A stretch of DNA of 64,000 nt from a virus: positions 1 to 64,000 of IMG/VR virus record IMGVR_UViG_3300034284_001491; one strand, given 5' to 3'. The notes under the pieces were generated by a model, which saw nothing but the letters and a program-made list of their open reading frames with translations, ran no database searches and was not told where the DNA came from. Made by a program: the position numbers and the translations under genes. Positions 6,356 to 15,303 of the stretch are shown here, one piece after another (position 1 is the first letter of the stretch; every line of letters begins with the position of its first letter).

Positions 6356-7603
6356 ATGCAGGGATACGCTTCATATAATATTATTGATTCAGAGGTATCA
6401 ATAAAAGACTCTGCAAACCTTGATGCGTTTAGCAGACTAAGGGTTAGTAACCCTCTTATTTTATTTAATTCTCAGCTTACTTATGACTTAGCTCCCATTA
6501 TACTAGAACAAATAACAAATGGTATTGGAGCTACAATTGCACATGATGCTACTAATAGATACGCATTAATGACATTTGCTTCCACTCCAACTGGTGGAAA
6601 GTCTTATATGCAGAGTTATGAGTACTTGCCATATCAGCCAGGTAGGTCGCAGCTAATCTTTGTTACATTTAACATGATTGCTGCTGTAGCTAATGTGTTG
6701 AAGTTTGCAGGGTATTCTGATGGAGTTAATGGTATAGAGTTTCAGTTAGATGGAACTACTAAACAGTTTGTTATTTATTCAGGCACAGGCAGTGGAAATA
6801 CCACAGTTGCTCAATCTTCATGGAACTTAGATAAGTTAGATGGCACAGGTGCTAGTGGAATTACTCTTGATATAACCAAAGTACAGATTTTAGTTATAGA
6901 TATTCAAGCATTATATGCAGGTAGGGTTAGAATAGGATTTGATATTGGTGGCAACATTATATATGCGCATGAGTTTCTTCATGCTAATAACATTGCTCCT
7001 CCATATTTACAATCAGCCAATCTTCCTGTAAGATGTGGAATGACTTGCACTGCTACAGTTAGTACAACAATGTACTTTCTATGTGCTGCTGTAATATCAG
7101 AAGGTGGTACAGAAGATATAAATGTATTTGGATATACATTTCAACAAGACTCAGGAGCTATTAGTGTAGGTACAGGTGGGACTCATATATTAAGCCTTAG
7201 ACCTAAAACAACATTTAATGGTATAACTAATAGAACAAGAGTAGCATATATAGATGTTGAGATTTACAATGCAGGTAATCAGCCTATTCAATGGCAGCTA
7301 TGTATAGGACAAGCCATATCAGGAACAACTACATATAATGATGTAAATAGCACATACAGCAGTTCTGAATATAATATACTAGGAACTCTTAGCGGAAGTC
7401 CTGCTGTAGTTATTGATGGTGGATATGTTGCATCATCAGGTGGTGCAAAAGGAGTTACTAATACAGCAATTGTTTCTAGGTATCCAATTACATTAAATCA
7501 AGCAGGTGCAGCAAGAGCATTAGGCACATTAACGTTAAAAGCTACTTCATTAAGTGGTACACAAACGGTTTATGCATCAATTAAATTTAGAGAAATCAGA
7601 TAA
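6356..7603 (+). CDS. Phage virion/fibre-associated protein with FSRLRVSNP motif (415 aa)
   Basis: The N-terminus holds DAFSRLRVSNPLILFNS (residues 24-40), a version of the AFGRLRVS(N/E)P motif that recurs in virion proteins of many unrelated phages. The remainder is beta-rich, with a lectin-like middle (residues ~90-240) and a C-terminal sandwich ending QTVYASIKFREIR. No catalytic residues are evident. Context between fibre genes supports a fibre or baseplate-like attachment role. The stop overlaps the ATG of the next gene (TAATG). Confidence 0.6.
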   Translation: MQGYASYNIIDSEVSIKDSANLDAFSRLRVSNPLILFNSQLTYDLAPIILEQITNGIGATIAHDATNRYALMTFASTPTGGKSYMQSYEYLPYQPGRSQLIFVTFNMIAAVANVLKFAGYSDGVNGIEFQLDGTTKQFVIYSGTGSGNTTVAQSSWNLDKLDGTGASGITLDITKVQILVIDIQALYAGRVRIGFDIGGNIIYAHEFLHANNIAPPYLQSANLPVRCGMTCTATVSTTMYFLCAAVISEGGTEDINVFGYTFQQDSGAISVGTGGTHILSLRPKTTFNGITNRTRVAYIDVEIYNAGNQPIQWQLCIGQAISGTTTYNDVNSTYSSSEYNILGTLSGSPAVVIDGGYVASSGGAKGVTNTAIVSRYPITLNQAGAARALGTLTLKATSLSGTQTVYASIKFREIR

Positions 7604-8280
7604 TGGCACAAGGATTCACAAGAGGTACACCGATAGATACAGACCCTAACTTATCATTAGATAGTGACCTTGTTGTTCCTTCACAAAAGGCTATAAAGGA
7701 CTATGTAGACACGGGTCTTAATACTAAGCAAGATACTCTTACACTAACTACAAATTTCACAAGTGGTCCTGCTACATTAATAGGAGCTACGTTGAACATT
7801 CCTCAGTATAGTGGTGGTGGACCAGGAGGTGATTCTATAGGACAATTAACTGGGGATGTAGACACAGTTCTTGCGACATCACCAACTGAAGTTATGCCAT
7901 CCGCATTAAAAGCCAATCTAAAAACAGGCTCTTTTGGTGTTACAGTAGATGGAGTTACTGCTGTTGTACAAGTAGGCACAGTAGGATATGTGGTGATGCC
8001 ATATGCAGGTACAATAACAGGATGGAGCATCACTGCTAATGTAGTTGGAAGTATTCAGTTTGATATATGGAAAGCTACTAATGTTATTCCTACAGCAGCA
8101 AATACTCAAATTCCATTAGCTGCTAATAGACCTAAATTGACTGCTCTACAATATGTAAACTCTACAACATTGACAGGTTGGACAACATCATTTTTAGCTA
8201 ATGATGTTTATGGATTCTATGTAGATTCTGCATCAACAATAAAAAATGCAACATTAACAATCAGAACTACTAAGTCATGA
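7603..8280 (+). CDS. Tail fibre protein (225 aa)
   Basis: Residues ~18-47 contain the fibre motif LDSDLVVPSQKAIKDYVDTG followed by LNTKQDTL, typical of the shaft entry in many tail fibres. A Gly-rich linker (YSGGGPGGD) then leads to a C-terminal beta-sandwich of about 110 residues (GYVVMPYAGTITGWSI... SIQFDIWKA... TGWTTSF...NDVYGFYVDSAS), a widespread phage fibre-head domain. A second fibre or receptor-binding subunit is likely. Its stop overlaps the next start (ATGA). Confidence 0.75.
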   Translation: MAQGFTRGTPIDTDPNLSLDSDLVVPSQKAIKDYVDTGLNTKQDTLTLTTNFTSGPATLIGATLNIPQYSGGGPGGDSIGQLTGDVDTVLATSPTEVMPSALKANLKTGSFGVTVDGVTAVVQVGTVGYVVMPYAGTITGWSITANVVGSIQFDIWKATNVIPTAANTQIPLAANRPKLTALQYVNSTTLTGWTTSFLANDVYGFYVDSASTIKNATLTIRTTKS

Positions 8281-8438
8281 CACAGTATATAGAAATAATA
8301 AATTTTGAAAATCAAATAAGGGTTGTTACTAAAGACGAAGGAGCTACTGAGTTTAATGAGCCTATTATTATTGATGTAGAAATAGCTTGCATCTCATTAG
8401 ATGATATTTTAACAGAAATAAAAAAACATATTGAGTAA
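8277..8438 (+). CDS. Unknown small acidic protein (53 aa)
   Basis: MTQYIEIINFENQIRVVTKD... ends LTEIKKHIE. The start overlaps the previous stop (ATGA) and the stop overlaps the next start (TAATG), so it is tightly coupled within the fibre cassette. No family recognised. Such tiny genes between fibre genes are sometimes fibre-assembly chaperones, but that is a guess. Confidence 0.6.
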   Translation: MTQYIEIINFENQIRVVTKDEGATEFNEPIIIDVEIACISLDDILTEIKKHIE

Positions 8439-10729
8439 TGCCTATTTATTATAAAAGAGATGCTACAGGAACAGCTGATTGGAATTTAGCTTCAAGTTGG
8501 TCAACTATTAGTTCAATATCATCTTTTAATGGAGGTACATTTCCAAGTTCAACAACATTGGACCCTGTTATATTTGATGCAAATTCAAGTGCTTGTACTG
8601 TAAACGTGGCAGCTATCTGTACTTCAATAACATTTACAGGATATGCTAATACCATTACTATGACAAATGGTATATCAGTTAGTGGCAGTGTTACTCTTGC
8701 TAATACTGCAACATATCTTGGTCCAAGTGGAATTACATTAAGAACAACTTCAACATTTACTTTTGCAGGTGCTACTTATAATCTACCATTAACAATTAGT
8801 ACATTAACGAATACTGGAGCACAAACATTTACTTTTGCAGATAGTGGTCAAGTTAGTAATTTCTCTATTTCAAATGGTGGTAACACTACAATTACATTAT
8901 CTGGAGTAGGTCAAACATTATCCATTTCTGGAAATGCTTCTTTTGGTAGTGGGGCAAGTACAACACTTGCATCAAGTACACTTAGTGTATTGTTAAATGG
9001 AACAGGAGCAGTGACAGTAAATGGATATTGTGCCATGAATCTAACTATAAATGCTTCTGGAACAATAACATTAAATGGTCCTTTATATGTATTTGCACAA
9101 ACAGCTGTAGATAAAACTCTTATTTATCAAAATGGAACTATAAATTGGAATGGAAACGTCTTGGCAGTCCATAGTACAAGTGGCAGATTTGTTAGTGTAA
9201 ATTTCCCATATCCAATTTTAGACTTTAGAATAGAAGGATTATTTAATAACACAGGTAATATTACATTATTATCAGACTTAAATGTTACAAATCTTCAAGT
9301 AGCAAACTGGGCAGGTAATTCATCAGGTCAAATGAACTTAAATGGGTTCAATGTATATATTTCTGGAAATTTTACAGCTACCCAGTCTCCATTGTCTGGA
9401 ACTACTAAATTATGGATGGTTGGAACTGGAACAATTAATTGTACTGCTTCTTTGCTTAATAGTCTTGAAATAAATTCACCAAGTGGAAATATAATAGTAC
9501 AAAGAATTGCGTTTGGTGGTGCTGTACTCACATTTACATATACAACAGCAGCCACCTTTACTCAAACTGGATTAATATCATTTTTAGGTACAACGTGTAC
9601 ATTTAACAATCCTGGAAATGCAAATTTTACTAATTTACAATTCAGCGTAGCTACTAATATTAATGTCACTACTATTAACTTTAATCATAACATTAATTGT
9701 ACAGAAATATTATTTTTTCAATCTGGAGGTACTACTATAAATCTAAATGGTAATACTATTAATCTATCTGGTAACATTACAAGAGTTAACTCTCCAACTG
9801 TTAATGGAACAAGTACAATTAGATTTTTCGGAGGAGTAGGAACTGCAACTTGGGCAGGGCTTACCTATGGTTGTAATTTTTCAATAGAAAAAAGTGTTTC
9901 ATTTACTGAAAATATGACTTTTAATACAACTGGTAGAAGTGTTGTTGTAACTGGAAGTGGCTCTATTAATCCTAATACATCTTTAGTAACTATATTAGCA
10001 AGTGTTGCAATGACTATTTCAAATATGACATTTTTCAATTTGACATTAAATGGTAATAATACTATAACTCAAAATGCTTTAAATATAATTAATGGTTCTT
10101 TCCTTTGTAGTGGAAATGCAACATTTGCAGGAACACATGGTTGGACAGCAAATACGTTTACTGCTACAACAGCAGCTTCTGTTTTAACTTTTCAAAACAT
10201 AAATGCTAATCCGTTAGCAGAATATTTTGTAACAAGTTCCCTAACAATAATTGGAACATTATCATCAAGAATAACATTGCAAGCAGCTGGTTCTGCGTCA
10301 TATAATGGTACAATAACTCCTGTAGGACAATTAAATGTTACATCAGGAACTACTCCTACAGCAGGTATGACTGTTTCTCAAGCTGCAAATCAATCGCCTG
10401 TTGGTTTTATTGGATTGCTACCTAACAGACCTGTTATTACAGGAGGAGGTCCTACTGTATTTACAATATCTCCATCAGCAACTCAAACAATAACATCTCC
10501 ATTTGCAATGAGAGCTGGATTTAAGGCAAAATTCACATTAGGAAGTACAGCAACTCAAAATGTTGCATATACTACAACACAAGATATAGACTCAAGTGCT
10601 GGACCTACCGTATTAGCTTTTGGTTCTAATGGTGATAATGTATCAACAAATGTATCTTTATTTAGAACATTAAACTGGGGTCCACTTATTGCTCCATCGG
10701 GGAGTGTTTACTATACATTCGTAAGTTAA
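8438..10729 (+). CDS. Large beta-helix-like surface protein (763 aa)
   Basis: It begins YYKRDATGTADWNLASSWS and continues with a GGTFPSS...DPVIFDA pattern, then hundreds of residues of short Thr/Asn/Ser/Gly-rich beta strands with regularly spaced N-G and T-F-T turns, as in right-handed parallel beta-helix adhesins and tail spikes. The C-terminal ~90 residues (from about 670) differ and may be a capping or trimerisation domain. No catalytic residues are evident, so it may bind rather than degrade polysaccharide. Last of the fibre cassette and probably exposed on the virion. Confidence 0.6.
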   Translation: MPIYYKRDATGTADWNLASSWSTISSISSFNGGTFPSSTTLDPVIFDANSSACTVNVAAICTSITFTGYANTITMTNGISVSGSVTLANTATYLGPSGITLRTTSTFTFAGATYNLPLTISTLTNTGAQTFTFADSGQVSNFSISNGGNTTITLSGVGQTLSISGNASFGSGASTTLASSTLSVLLNGTGAVTVNGYCAMNLTINASGTITLNGPLYVFAQTAVDKTLIYQNGTINWNGNVLAVHSTSGRFVSVNFPYPILDFRIEGLFNNTGNITLLSDLNVTNLQVANWAGNSSGQMNLNGFNVYISGNFTATQSPLSGTTKLWMVGTGTINCTASLLNSLEINSPSGNIIVQRIAFGGAVLTFTYTTAATFTQTGLISFLGTTCTFNNPGNANFTNLQFSVATNINVTTINFNHNINCTEILFFQSGGTTINLNGNTINLSGNITRVNSPTVNGTSTIRFFGGVGTATWAGLTYGCNFSIEKSVSFTENMTFNTTGRSVVVTGSGSINPNTSLVTILASVAMTISNMTFFNLTLNGNNTITQNALNIINGSFLCSGNATFAGTHGWTANTFTATTAASVLTFQNINANPLAEYFVTSSLTIIGTLSSRITLQAAGSASYNGTITPVGQLNVTSGTTPTAGMTVSQAANQSPVGFIGLLPNRPVITGGGPTVFTISPSATQTITSPFAMRAGFKAKFTLGSTATQNVAYTTTQDIDSSAGPTVLAFGSNGDNVSTNVSLFRTLNWGPLIAPSGSVYYTFVS

Positions 10730-10740
10730 TATTAATAATC

Positions 10741-11202
10741 ATGTCAAACAAAATCACTAAAACAAGTAAAAAAGGAATTGATCTAATTAAAAAATATGAA
10801 GGATTTAGATCAGAACCATATCTCTGCCCTGCTAATGTAGCTACAATTGGATTTGGAACAACTTTTTATCCAGATGGAAGAAAAGTAAAATTAACAGATC
10901 CACCTATTTCAGAAACAATAGCAGAGGTAATATTAAAAAGACAACTAGAAAAATTTGAGCAATACGTTGATAGTTATTGTATTGATAGTATTAATCAAAA
11001 TCAATTTGATGCATTAGTTTCTTTTTGTTATAACCTTGGTCCCACTAATTTAAAAAGTAGTACACTACTAAAGAAAGTAAATAAGAATCCAAATGATCCA
11101 ACAATAAAAGATGAGTTTATGAAATGGGTTAAGGCTGGAGGAAAAACACTAAAAGGACTAGTGAGAAGAAGAGAAGAAGAAGCTCAATTATATTTCTCAT
11201 AA
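10741..11202 (+). CDS. Endolysin, GH24 phage-type lysozyme (153 aa)
   Basis: Glycoside hydrolase 24 lysozymes cleave the MurNAc-GlcNAc bond of peptidoglycan using an E-8aa-D/C-5aa-T triad. Here KKYEGFRSEPYLCPANVATI gives E20, C29 and T35 in exactly that spacing, followed by GFGTT. The conserved ...QFDALVSFCYNLG region and C-terminal GLVRRREEEAQLY also match the family. There is no signal peptide, so a holin or other export route is needed; no holin is evident next door. It is placed at the end of the fibre cassette, 12 nt after the beta-helix gene and before a strong terminator. Confidence 0.93.
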   Translation: MSNKITKTSKKGIDLIKKYEGFRSEPYLCPANVATIGFGTTFYPDGRKVKLTDPPISETIAEVILKRQLEKFEQYVDSYCIDSINQNQFDALVSFCYNLGPTNLKSSTLLKKVNKNPNDPTIKDEFMKWVKAGGKTLKGLVRRREEEAQLYFS

Positions 11203-11225
11203 TCTAATTGTACATATTTTATAAG

Positions 11226-11256
11226 AAGTGTTAGTATAATACTAGCACTTTTTTTA
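11226..11256 (+). terminator. Rho-independent terminator
   Basis: AAGTGTTAGT (226-235 of this kilobase) pairs with ACTAGCACTT (11241-11250) around an ATAAT loop with one wobble pair, followed by a T-run. It closes the fibre-endolysin transcript. Confidence 0.85.
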
Positions 11257-11271
11257 TTTCAAAACTTTTTT

Positions 11272-11279
11272 TAAATTTG
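11272..11279 (+). promoter_or_regulatory. Possible Bacteroides-type -7 box (TAAATTTG)
   Basis: TAAATTTG matches the TAnnTTTG consensus of Bacteroidota primary-sigma promoters and stands 28 nt before the first gene of the packaging operon, just after a terminator. No clear -33 TTTG was found at the usual distance. Confidence 0.45.
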
Positions 11280-11307
11280 TAATGTTTAACTTTTAAAAAT
11301 TATACAA

Positions 11308-11571
11308 ATGGAAGAAACTCTTGAAAAAGAACCAAGATTGTCTCAAGAAGAAATTGAAAACAATCGTCAGAAACTAATGGAATACTATGAACTAAATATT
11401 CCATTCTTAAAACTTCAATCTGAATATGAAGAATTAATTACAAAGATTCAAGAATCTAAGACACGTAGATTAATTGCTCAAGTTCAAATTGCTCAAATTA
11501 TGTCACCTGGGCAACAAGAAGAAGAAGAAAAAGAAGAAGTTCCAGTTAGAAAACTTAAAAGAGAGGAATAA
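11308..11571 (+). CDS. Small coiled-coil protein (87 aa)
   Basis: MEETLEKEPRLSQEEIENNRQ... is almost wholly helical, with heptad-like spacing through residues 15-65 (YYELNIPFLKLQSEYEELI...) and an acidic then basic tail (EEEEKEEVPVRKLKREE). I recognise this layout from conserved short proteins at the start of crAss-like packaging operons, but know of no function. Stop and next start overlap (TAATG). Confidence 0.7.
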   Translation: MEETLEKEPRLSQEEIENNRQKLMEYYELNIPFLKLQSEYEELITKIQESKTRRLIAQVQIAQIMSPGQQEEEEKEEVPVRKLKREE

Positions 11572-11945
11572 TGGCTAAACTCACACTTATTGATAAAAAG
11601 GCACAAGTAGATTCTTGGACTATTGTTAAAGTTCAATTGATGCTTCATTGTGAACTTAATAAAATCAATATTAGTGAGGCCGACACTAATGCTCTAGTAC
11701 AATTAGTTAAACAAGGGGAAACCGAACTTAGTTCATTCTGTATAGATGCTAGTTCGGATCCCCGTATGTTTAAGTCTGCACAGAGTGTTAGAAATTTTGT
11801 ATCTAAAGCAGAAAAACAAAACTTAATTGTTAAATCCGGTAACACTAAAAAAAGAATTAAGATAAATCCGGAATTAGGTATAGTAACAAATGCGGATAAT
11901 ATAATGTTAGATTATAAGTTGTTGTGTAGAGACTTTAAATTATGA
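11571..11945 (+). CDS. Conserved phage protein, possible winged helix (124 aa)
   Basis: Starts MAKLTLIDKKAQVDSWTIVK. The C-terminal third (KKRIKINPELGIVTNADNIMLDYK) looks like a short beta wing after a helical region containing FVSKAEKQNLIVK, compatible with a winged-helix fold, but no DNA-binding role is proven. The gene overlaps the next by ATGA. Conserved small proteins of this kind precede the terminase in crAss-like phages. Confidence 0.65.
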   Translation: MAKLTLIDKKAQVDSWTIVKVQLMLHCELNKINISEADTNALVQLVKQGETELSSFCIDASSDPRMFKSAQSVRNFVSKAEKQNLIVKSGNTKKRIKINPELGIVTNADNIMLDYKLLCRDFKL

Positions 11946-12331
11946 TTCCAAAGAAATATAAAAATATACTAGCAGAATATTCAGAACAATTTGAAAATCC
12001 TGAAGTAATATCTGATATAGTTAATTTTTTTTGGGATGATGTATCTACAAATCTTAGAAGTATAAATTATCCGTCTATATACATTGAACAGTTAGGTGAG
12101 TTTAATATTAAGCACTGGATCCTCACTAAAAAAATTTTAGAATACACTGGATTAATAGAAAAAAATCCAGGTCAAACTTTTAATCAAAGAATCAAGAAAC
12201 AAGATTCAAAACTTCAACTTGATAAAATGATAAAACTGCAGAAAGAACTTGCAGATGAATATTCAAAAAAACTAAATAAAAAACAACAGAGAAATGACTA
12301 CAGAAGATCTAAAAAAGATTTGGAACAATAA
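11942..12331 (+). CDS. Unknown helical protein (129 aa)
   Basis: MIPKKYKNILAEYSEQFENP... is predicted mostly helical, with a strongly basic, Gln/Lys-rich C-terminal tail (KKLNKKQQRNDYRRSKKDLEQ) that could bind nucleic acid. No family recognised. It overlaps the preceding gene by 4 nt and the following one by 38 nt, so it is part of a translationally coupled string. Confidence 0.65.
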   Translation: MIPKKYKNILAEYSEQFENPEVISDIVNFFWDDVSTNLRSINYPSIYIEQLGEFNIKHWILTKKILEYTGLIEKNPGQTFNQRIKKQDSKLQLDKMIKLQKELADEYSKKLNKKQQRNDYRRSKKDLEQ

Positions 12332-12581
12332 AGAAAAGATTCTTGAAGGTTTCAAAAATGCAATTATTAAAGATGAATATGTTGAGTCTATTGCATCTAT
12401 TAGAAATGAGATTTGTAAAGGATGTGAAAAGTATGATACACAAGGATCATCTTGTTTAGTACCTGGAACACAACCTTGTTGTGGAGAATGTGGATGTTCT
12501 TTACATCTTAAACAACGTAGTTTAACATCATATTGTGATTTAGGAAAATGGAACGCAATAACAGAAGAAAGCGAGAACTAA
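12294..12581 (+). CDS. Small cysteine-rich zinc-binding protein (95 aa)
   Basis: After a 35-residue helical lead the sequence carries eight Cys: C41-x2-C44, C54, C62/C63-x2-C66-x-C68 and C81, in the pattern ICKGCEKY...CCGECGCSLHLK...YCDLGKW. This order (CxxC, then CGCxL-x-K, then C-x-x-G-K-W) recurs in many small phage proteins and probably binds one or two zinc ions. Function unknown. It overlaps both neighbours in different frames, by 38 and 34 nt. Confidence 0.75.
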   Translation: MTTEDLKKIWNNKEKILEGFKNAIIKDEYVESIASIRNEICKGCEKYDTQGSSCLVPGTQPCCGECGCSLHLKQRSLTSYCDLGKWNAITEESEN

Positions 12582-12961
12582 GAATCAAAGAATTTAATAG
12601 TCGCAAAAGAGTGGATTATAAAAATCTTGATTTAGAATGTTTAACATCTAGTAGATTAGATACTGGTACTATTAGTTTAGTTGATATAAATAATTATACC
12701 ACTACTATTAGTGGAAACTCTTATCTTACAACAACTAGTACAGGCACATTCTATAATAATTATAATTCATATCCAATATATCAAGAAACAAAACTTGATG
12801 TAAAAAAACGTATAAGTAGATTATTTTTAGAAGAATATCATAAAAGAAAACAGATTGAATTAGATAATTATGAAACATTAAAACAAATGCTTGATTCAGA
12901 ATTAGATTGTGATGCTGAATTAGCATGTAGTATTATTGATACTTATCCAGAATTTGAATGA
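12548..12961 (+). CDS. Unknown protein (137 aa)
   Basis: It has a basic start (MERNNRRKRELRIKEFNSRKR), a Ser/Thr/Asn/Tyr-rich low-complexity middle (residues ~40-75) and a helical acidic C-terminus (EEYHKRKQIELDNYETLKQ). The first 34 nt overlap the zinc-binding gene; the stop overlaps the next ATG. No homologue recognised. The unstructured middle suggests an adaptor-like protein. Confidence 0.6.
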   Translation: MERNNRRKRELRIKEFNSRKRVDYKNLDLECLTSSRLDTGTISLVDINNYTTTISGNSYLTTTSTGTFYNNYNSYPIYQETKLDVKKRISRLFLEEYHKRKQIELDNYETLKQMLDSELDCDAELACSIIDTYPEFE

Positions 12962-13302
12962 AGAAAACTAAAATTTATATAGAGAATGATTATGTATCTT
13001 TTACAATAGTTCATGTCACTGTAAAAAAGAAAACAAAAAATACAATTGCAGTAGATGAAAATGGTGAAAAGATGATTATTCCTGTAGAATATGAAGTAAA
13101 AGGTAAAACTCTATACTTAAATTATTCTTGCAGAATTGATGCAATTTCAGCAATATCTTCTCATATAAATGATAGAAATCAAGTGGTAAAATCTAAGTGT
13201 ATAATCTTTGATAGATATAGTGGAAGAGATTACTTAGTTAATAATTCTATGGATGAAGTTAAAAGTGCAGTTATTAAACAAAATAAAAAAATGGGTTATT
13301 AA
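12958..13302 (+). CDS. Unknown beta-rich protein (114 aa)
   Basis: MKKTKIYIENDYVSFTIVHV... contains alternating hydrophobic strands and a central VDENGEKMIIPVEYEV segment, suggesting a small beta-barrel, followed by a C-terminal helix ending KQNKKMGY. No family recognised. It is followed, after a single base, by the nuclease start, so it could be a partner of that enzyme. Confidence 0.6.
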   Translation: MKKTKIYIENDYVSFTIVHVTVKKKTKNTIAVDENGEKMIIPVEYEVKGKTLYLNYSCRIDAISAISSHINDRNQVVKSKCIIFDRYSGRDYLVNNSMDEVKSAVIKQNKKMGY

Positions 13303-13303
13303 T

Positions 13304-14134
13304 ATGTCAGTATTTTTTAGAGCAGAAGACCACTCATATAAAAGTGTTAATTCTGAAGATAATATAAAATGGATTAGTGTTACATCATTTGTATCAAAAT
13401 TTAAAGAAAAATTTGATCCAATTGCTATTTCACAAAAAGCTTCAAAAAATAAAAAATCTAAATGGTATGGAATGACACCAGAAAATATACAGAAAGCTTG
13501 GTCCAAAGAAACAGATAGAGCACTTACATTAGGTACATGGTATCATAATGAAAGAGAATCTGATTTATTAAGTCTTGAAACCTTAACACAAGGTGGAGAA
13601 CCTCTAAAAATTATTACCCCAATTATTGATGAAGAAGGAATTAAATACGCCCCTGAACAAAAATTAGAGAATGGTATATATCCTGAACATTTTGTTTATT
13701 TAAAATCTGCAGGATTATGTGGACAATCTGATAGAGTTGATGTTATAAATGGTGTGGTCAATATAATTGACTACAAAACAAATAAAGAAATTAAAACAGA
13801 AGGATATAAGAATTGGGAAGGTATTACTAAGAAGATGTTATCACCTATTGCTCATCTGGATGACTGTAATTTAAACCATTATAGCCTGCAATTGAGTTTT
13901 TATATGTATATTATACTTAAGCACAATCCTAAATTAAAACCAGGAAAAATGAGTTTACATCATGTGATTTTTCAAGATTCTGGAACAGATGACTTTGGAA
14001 ATCCAATTAATAAACTCGATGAAAATAATAATCCTATTGTAAAAGAAGTGGTGTTATATAATATCCCATATATGAAGGATGAAGTAATTACATTGATTAA
14101 ACATCTTAATGATAACCGTGATTTTTTAATATAG
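13304..14134 (+). CDS. PD-(D/E)XK nuclease, RecB/Cas4-like (276 aa)
   Basis: The family cuts DNA with a metal site built from D, D/E and K. Visible are ITSF-like WISVTSFV (24-30), GTWYH (77-81) matching the G-x-x-x-H motif, LCGQSDRVD with D143, the core IIDYKTN with D156 and K158, and the Q-motif SLQLSFYMY further on. ATG at 13304 follows the previous stop by one base and is preferred over an in-frame ATG at 13253 that would overlap by 50 nt. Directly upstream of PhoH and the terminase, it may process DNA ends or help recombination and packaging. Confidence 0.85.
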   Translation: MSVFFRAEDHSYKSVNSEDNIKWISVTSFVSKFKEKFDPIAISQKASKNKKSKWYGMTPENIQKAWSKETDRALTLGTWYHNERESDLLSLETLTQGGEPLKIITPIIDEEGIKYAPEQKLENGIYPEHFVYLKSAGLCGQSDRVDVINGVVNIIDYKTNKEIKTEGYKNWEGITKKMLSPIAHLDDCNLNHYSLQLSFYMYIILKHNPKLKPGKMSLHHVIFQDSGTDDFGNPINKLDENNNPIVKEVVLYNIPYMKDEVITLIKHLNDNRDFLI

Positions 14135-14136
14135 AT

Positions 14137-14784
14137 ATGAGGGAACGTAAAAACGATATAAAGTATTTATTGCAATTAAACGAAGAGCAAAAAAAGGCAA
14201 AAGCAGAAATTCTTGATAATGTAATTAGTGCTATATATGGTGCTGCTGGTTCTGGTAAATCATTATTAGCTGCACAAATAGCATTAGATCAATTATTTTT
14301 ATATGAAAAGAAAATAATTATAATTAGACCTGCTGTTACTGCACATGAAGATATTGGTTATTTAAAAGGTTCTGCAGATGAAAAGATGGCTCTATTCACT
14401 CAACCAACACATCAAAACATGTATAAACTTTATAATAAAGACAAGATTGATAAAGAGATTACTGCTGGTAATATTATTATCATTCCTGTTGGTTATACTA
14501 GAGGCTATACTTTTAACGACTGTACAGTAATTGTTGAAGAAGCACAAAACTTAACTTTCTCTCAAACAGAATTATTACTAGGAAGAGTGGGTAAAGATAA
14601 TTGTAGAATGATACTTTGTGGTGACTCTGCTCAAATTGACTTAAAAAATAAAAAGGATTCAGGTTTTGATTTTATTTGCAAACACTTGAAAGATATAGAA
14701 GGATTTTCTGTAATTAGATTAAAAGCAAATCATAGACATCCAATTGTGGAAAATGTATTAGAGATATTTAAAAACTACGCTTAA
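14137..14784 (+). CDS. phoH: PhoH-like P-loop ATPase (215 aa)
   Basis: PhoH-family proteins are P-loop NTPases related to superfamily 1 helicase cores, common in phages, with a role in RNA/DNA metabolism that is not settled. Visible are Walker A GAAGSGKS (35-42), IIIRPAVTA with the family's R-P-A-V signature, GYLKGSADEKM, Walker B CTVIVEEAQN (~129-138), the sensor region MILCGDSAQID and a late R (RLKANHRHP). The length matches a single-domain phage PhoH. It starts 2 nt after the nuclease stop and its TAA overlaps the next ATG. Confidence 0.93.
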   Translation: MRERKNDIKYLLQLNEEQKKAKAEILDNVISAIYGAAGSGKSLLAAQIALDQLFLYEKKIIIIRPAVTAHEDIGYLKGSADEKMALFTQPTHQNMYKLYNKDKIDKEITAGNIIIIPVGYTRGYTFNDCTVIVEEAQNLTFSQTELLLGRVGKDNCRMILCGDSAQIDLKNKKDSGFDFICKHLKDIEGFSVIRLKANHRHPIVENVLEIFKNYA

Positions 14785-15302
14785 TGATTGTAAAACTATT
14801 CGATATAGAGAATGGTGTTGTAAAACCAACAGAACACTGTTTCGTAATTAAATTTTTAAAGGATATTATGGAGACATATCCGGATGAGTATTTGATAATT
14901 TATGCTTATCTGTTTTATATGACATGTCCTAATAATGATATAAATCCTTTTTTTAATCTTCCTGAATCTGAAAAGGAAGATATAATTCTAGAGCAAATAA
15001 ATGCTGAGTTTAGTACAGAAGATTCTTTAATTCTTGATGCTGTAAAGATGTGTGAAAAATTATATGAAACTCCCACTTCAAGAGCATATAATGGGATTAA
15101 AATTGCTTTAGATAATATGGCAACTTTTATGGCAACAGAAAAACCAACATCTGGTAGGGATGGTTCTGCATCTGCATTATTAAGAATTGCTGAAAGATTT
15201 GATCAAGTTAGACAATCATTCAAAGGTGTTTATAATGATTTAAAAGATGAACAAAAAAGCCACGTTAGAGGTGGTATAGGACTATCATATGATCAAGAAT
15301 AA
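14784..15302 (+). CDS. Unknown conserved phage protein, candidate small terminase (172 aa)
   Basis: The protein is helical throughout, with an N-terminal MIVKLFDIENGVVKPTEHC and a long C-terminal helical segment (LLRIAERFDQVRQSFKGVYN). No motif is diagnostic. Its position two genes before the large terminase makes it a candidate for a small terminase subunit or packaging cofactor, but the helix-turn-helix expected of TerS is not obvious. It overlaps PhoH by 1 nt. Confidence 0.65.
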   Translation: MIVKLFDIENGVVKPTEHCFVIKFLKDIMETYPDEYLIIYAYLFYMTCPNNDINPFFNLPESEKEDIILEQINAEFSTEDSLILDAVKMCEKLYETPTSRAYNGIKIALDNMATFMATEKPTSGRDGSASALLRIAERFDQVRQSFKGVYNDLKDEQKSHVRGGIGLSYDQE

Positions 15303-15303
15303 T

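Noticed and set aside
3327-8280. Diversity-generating retroelement target in the fibre cassette
   Set aside because: The Lcl-like tip made this worth checking, but there is no reverse transcriptase and no template/variable repeat pair in the window.
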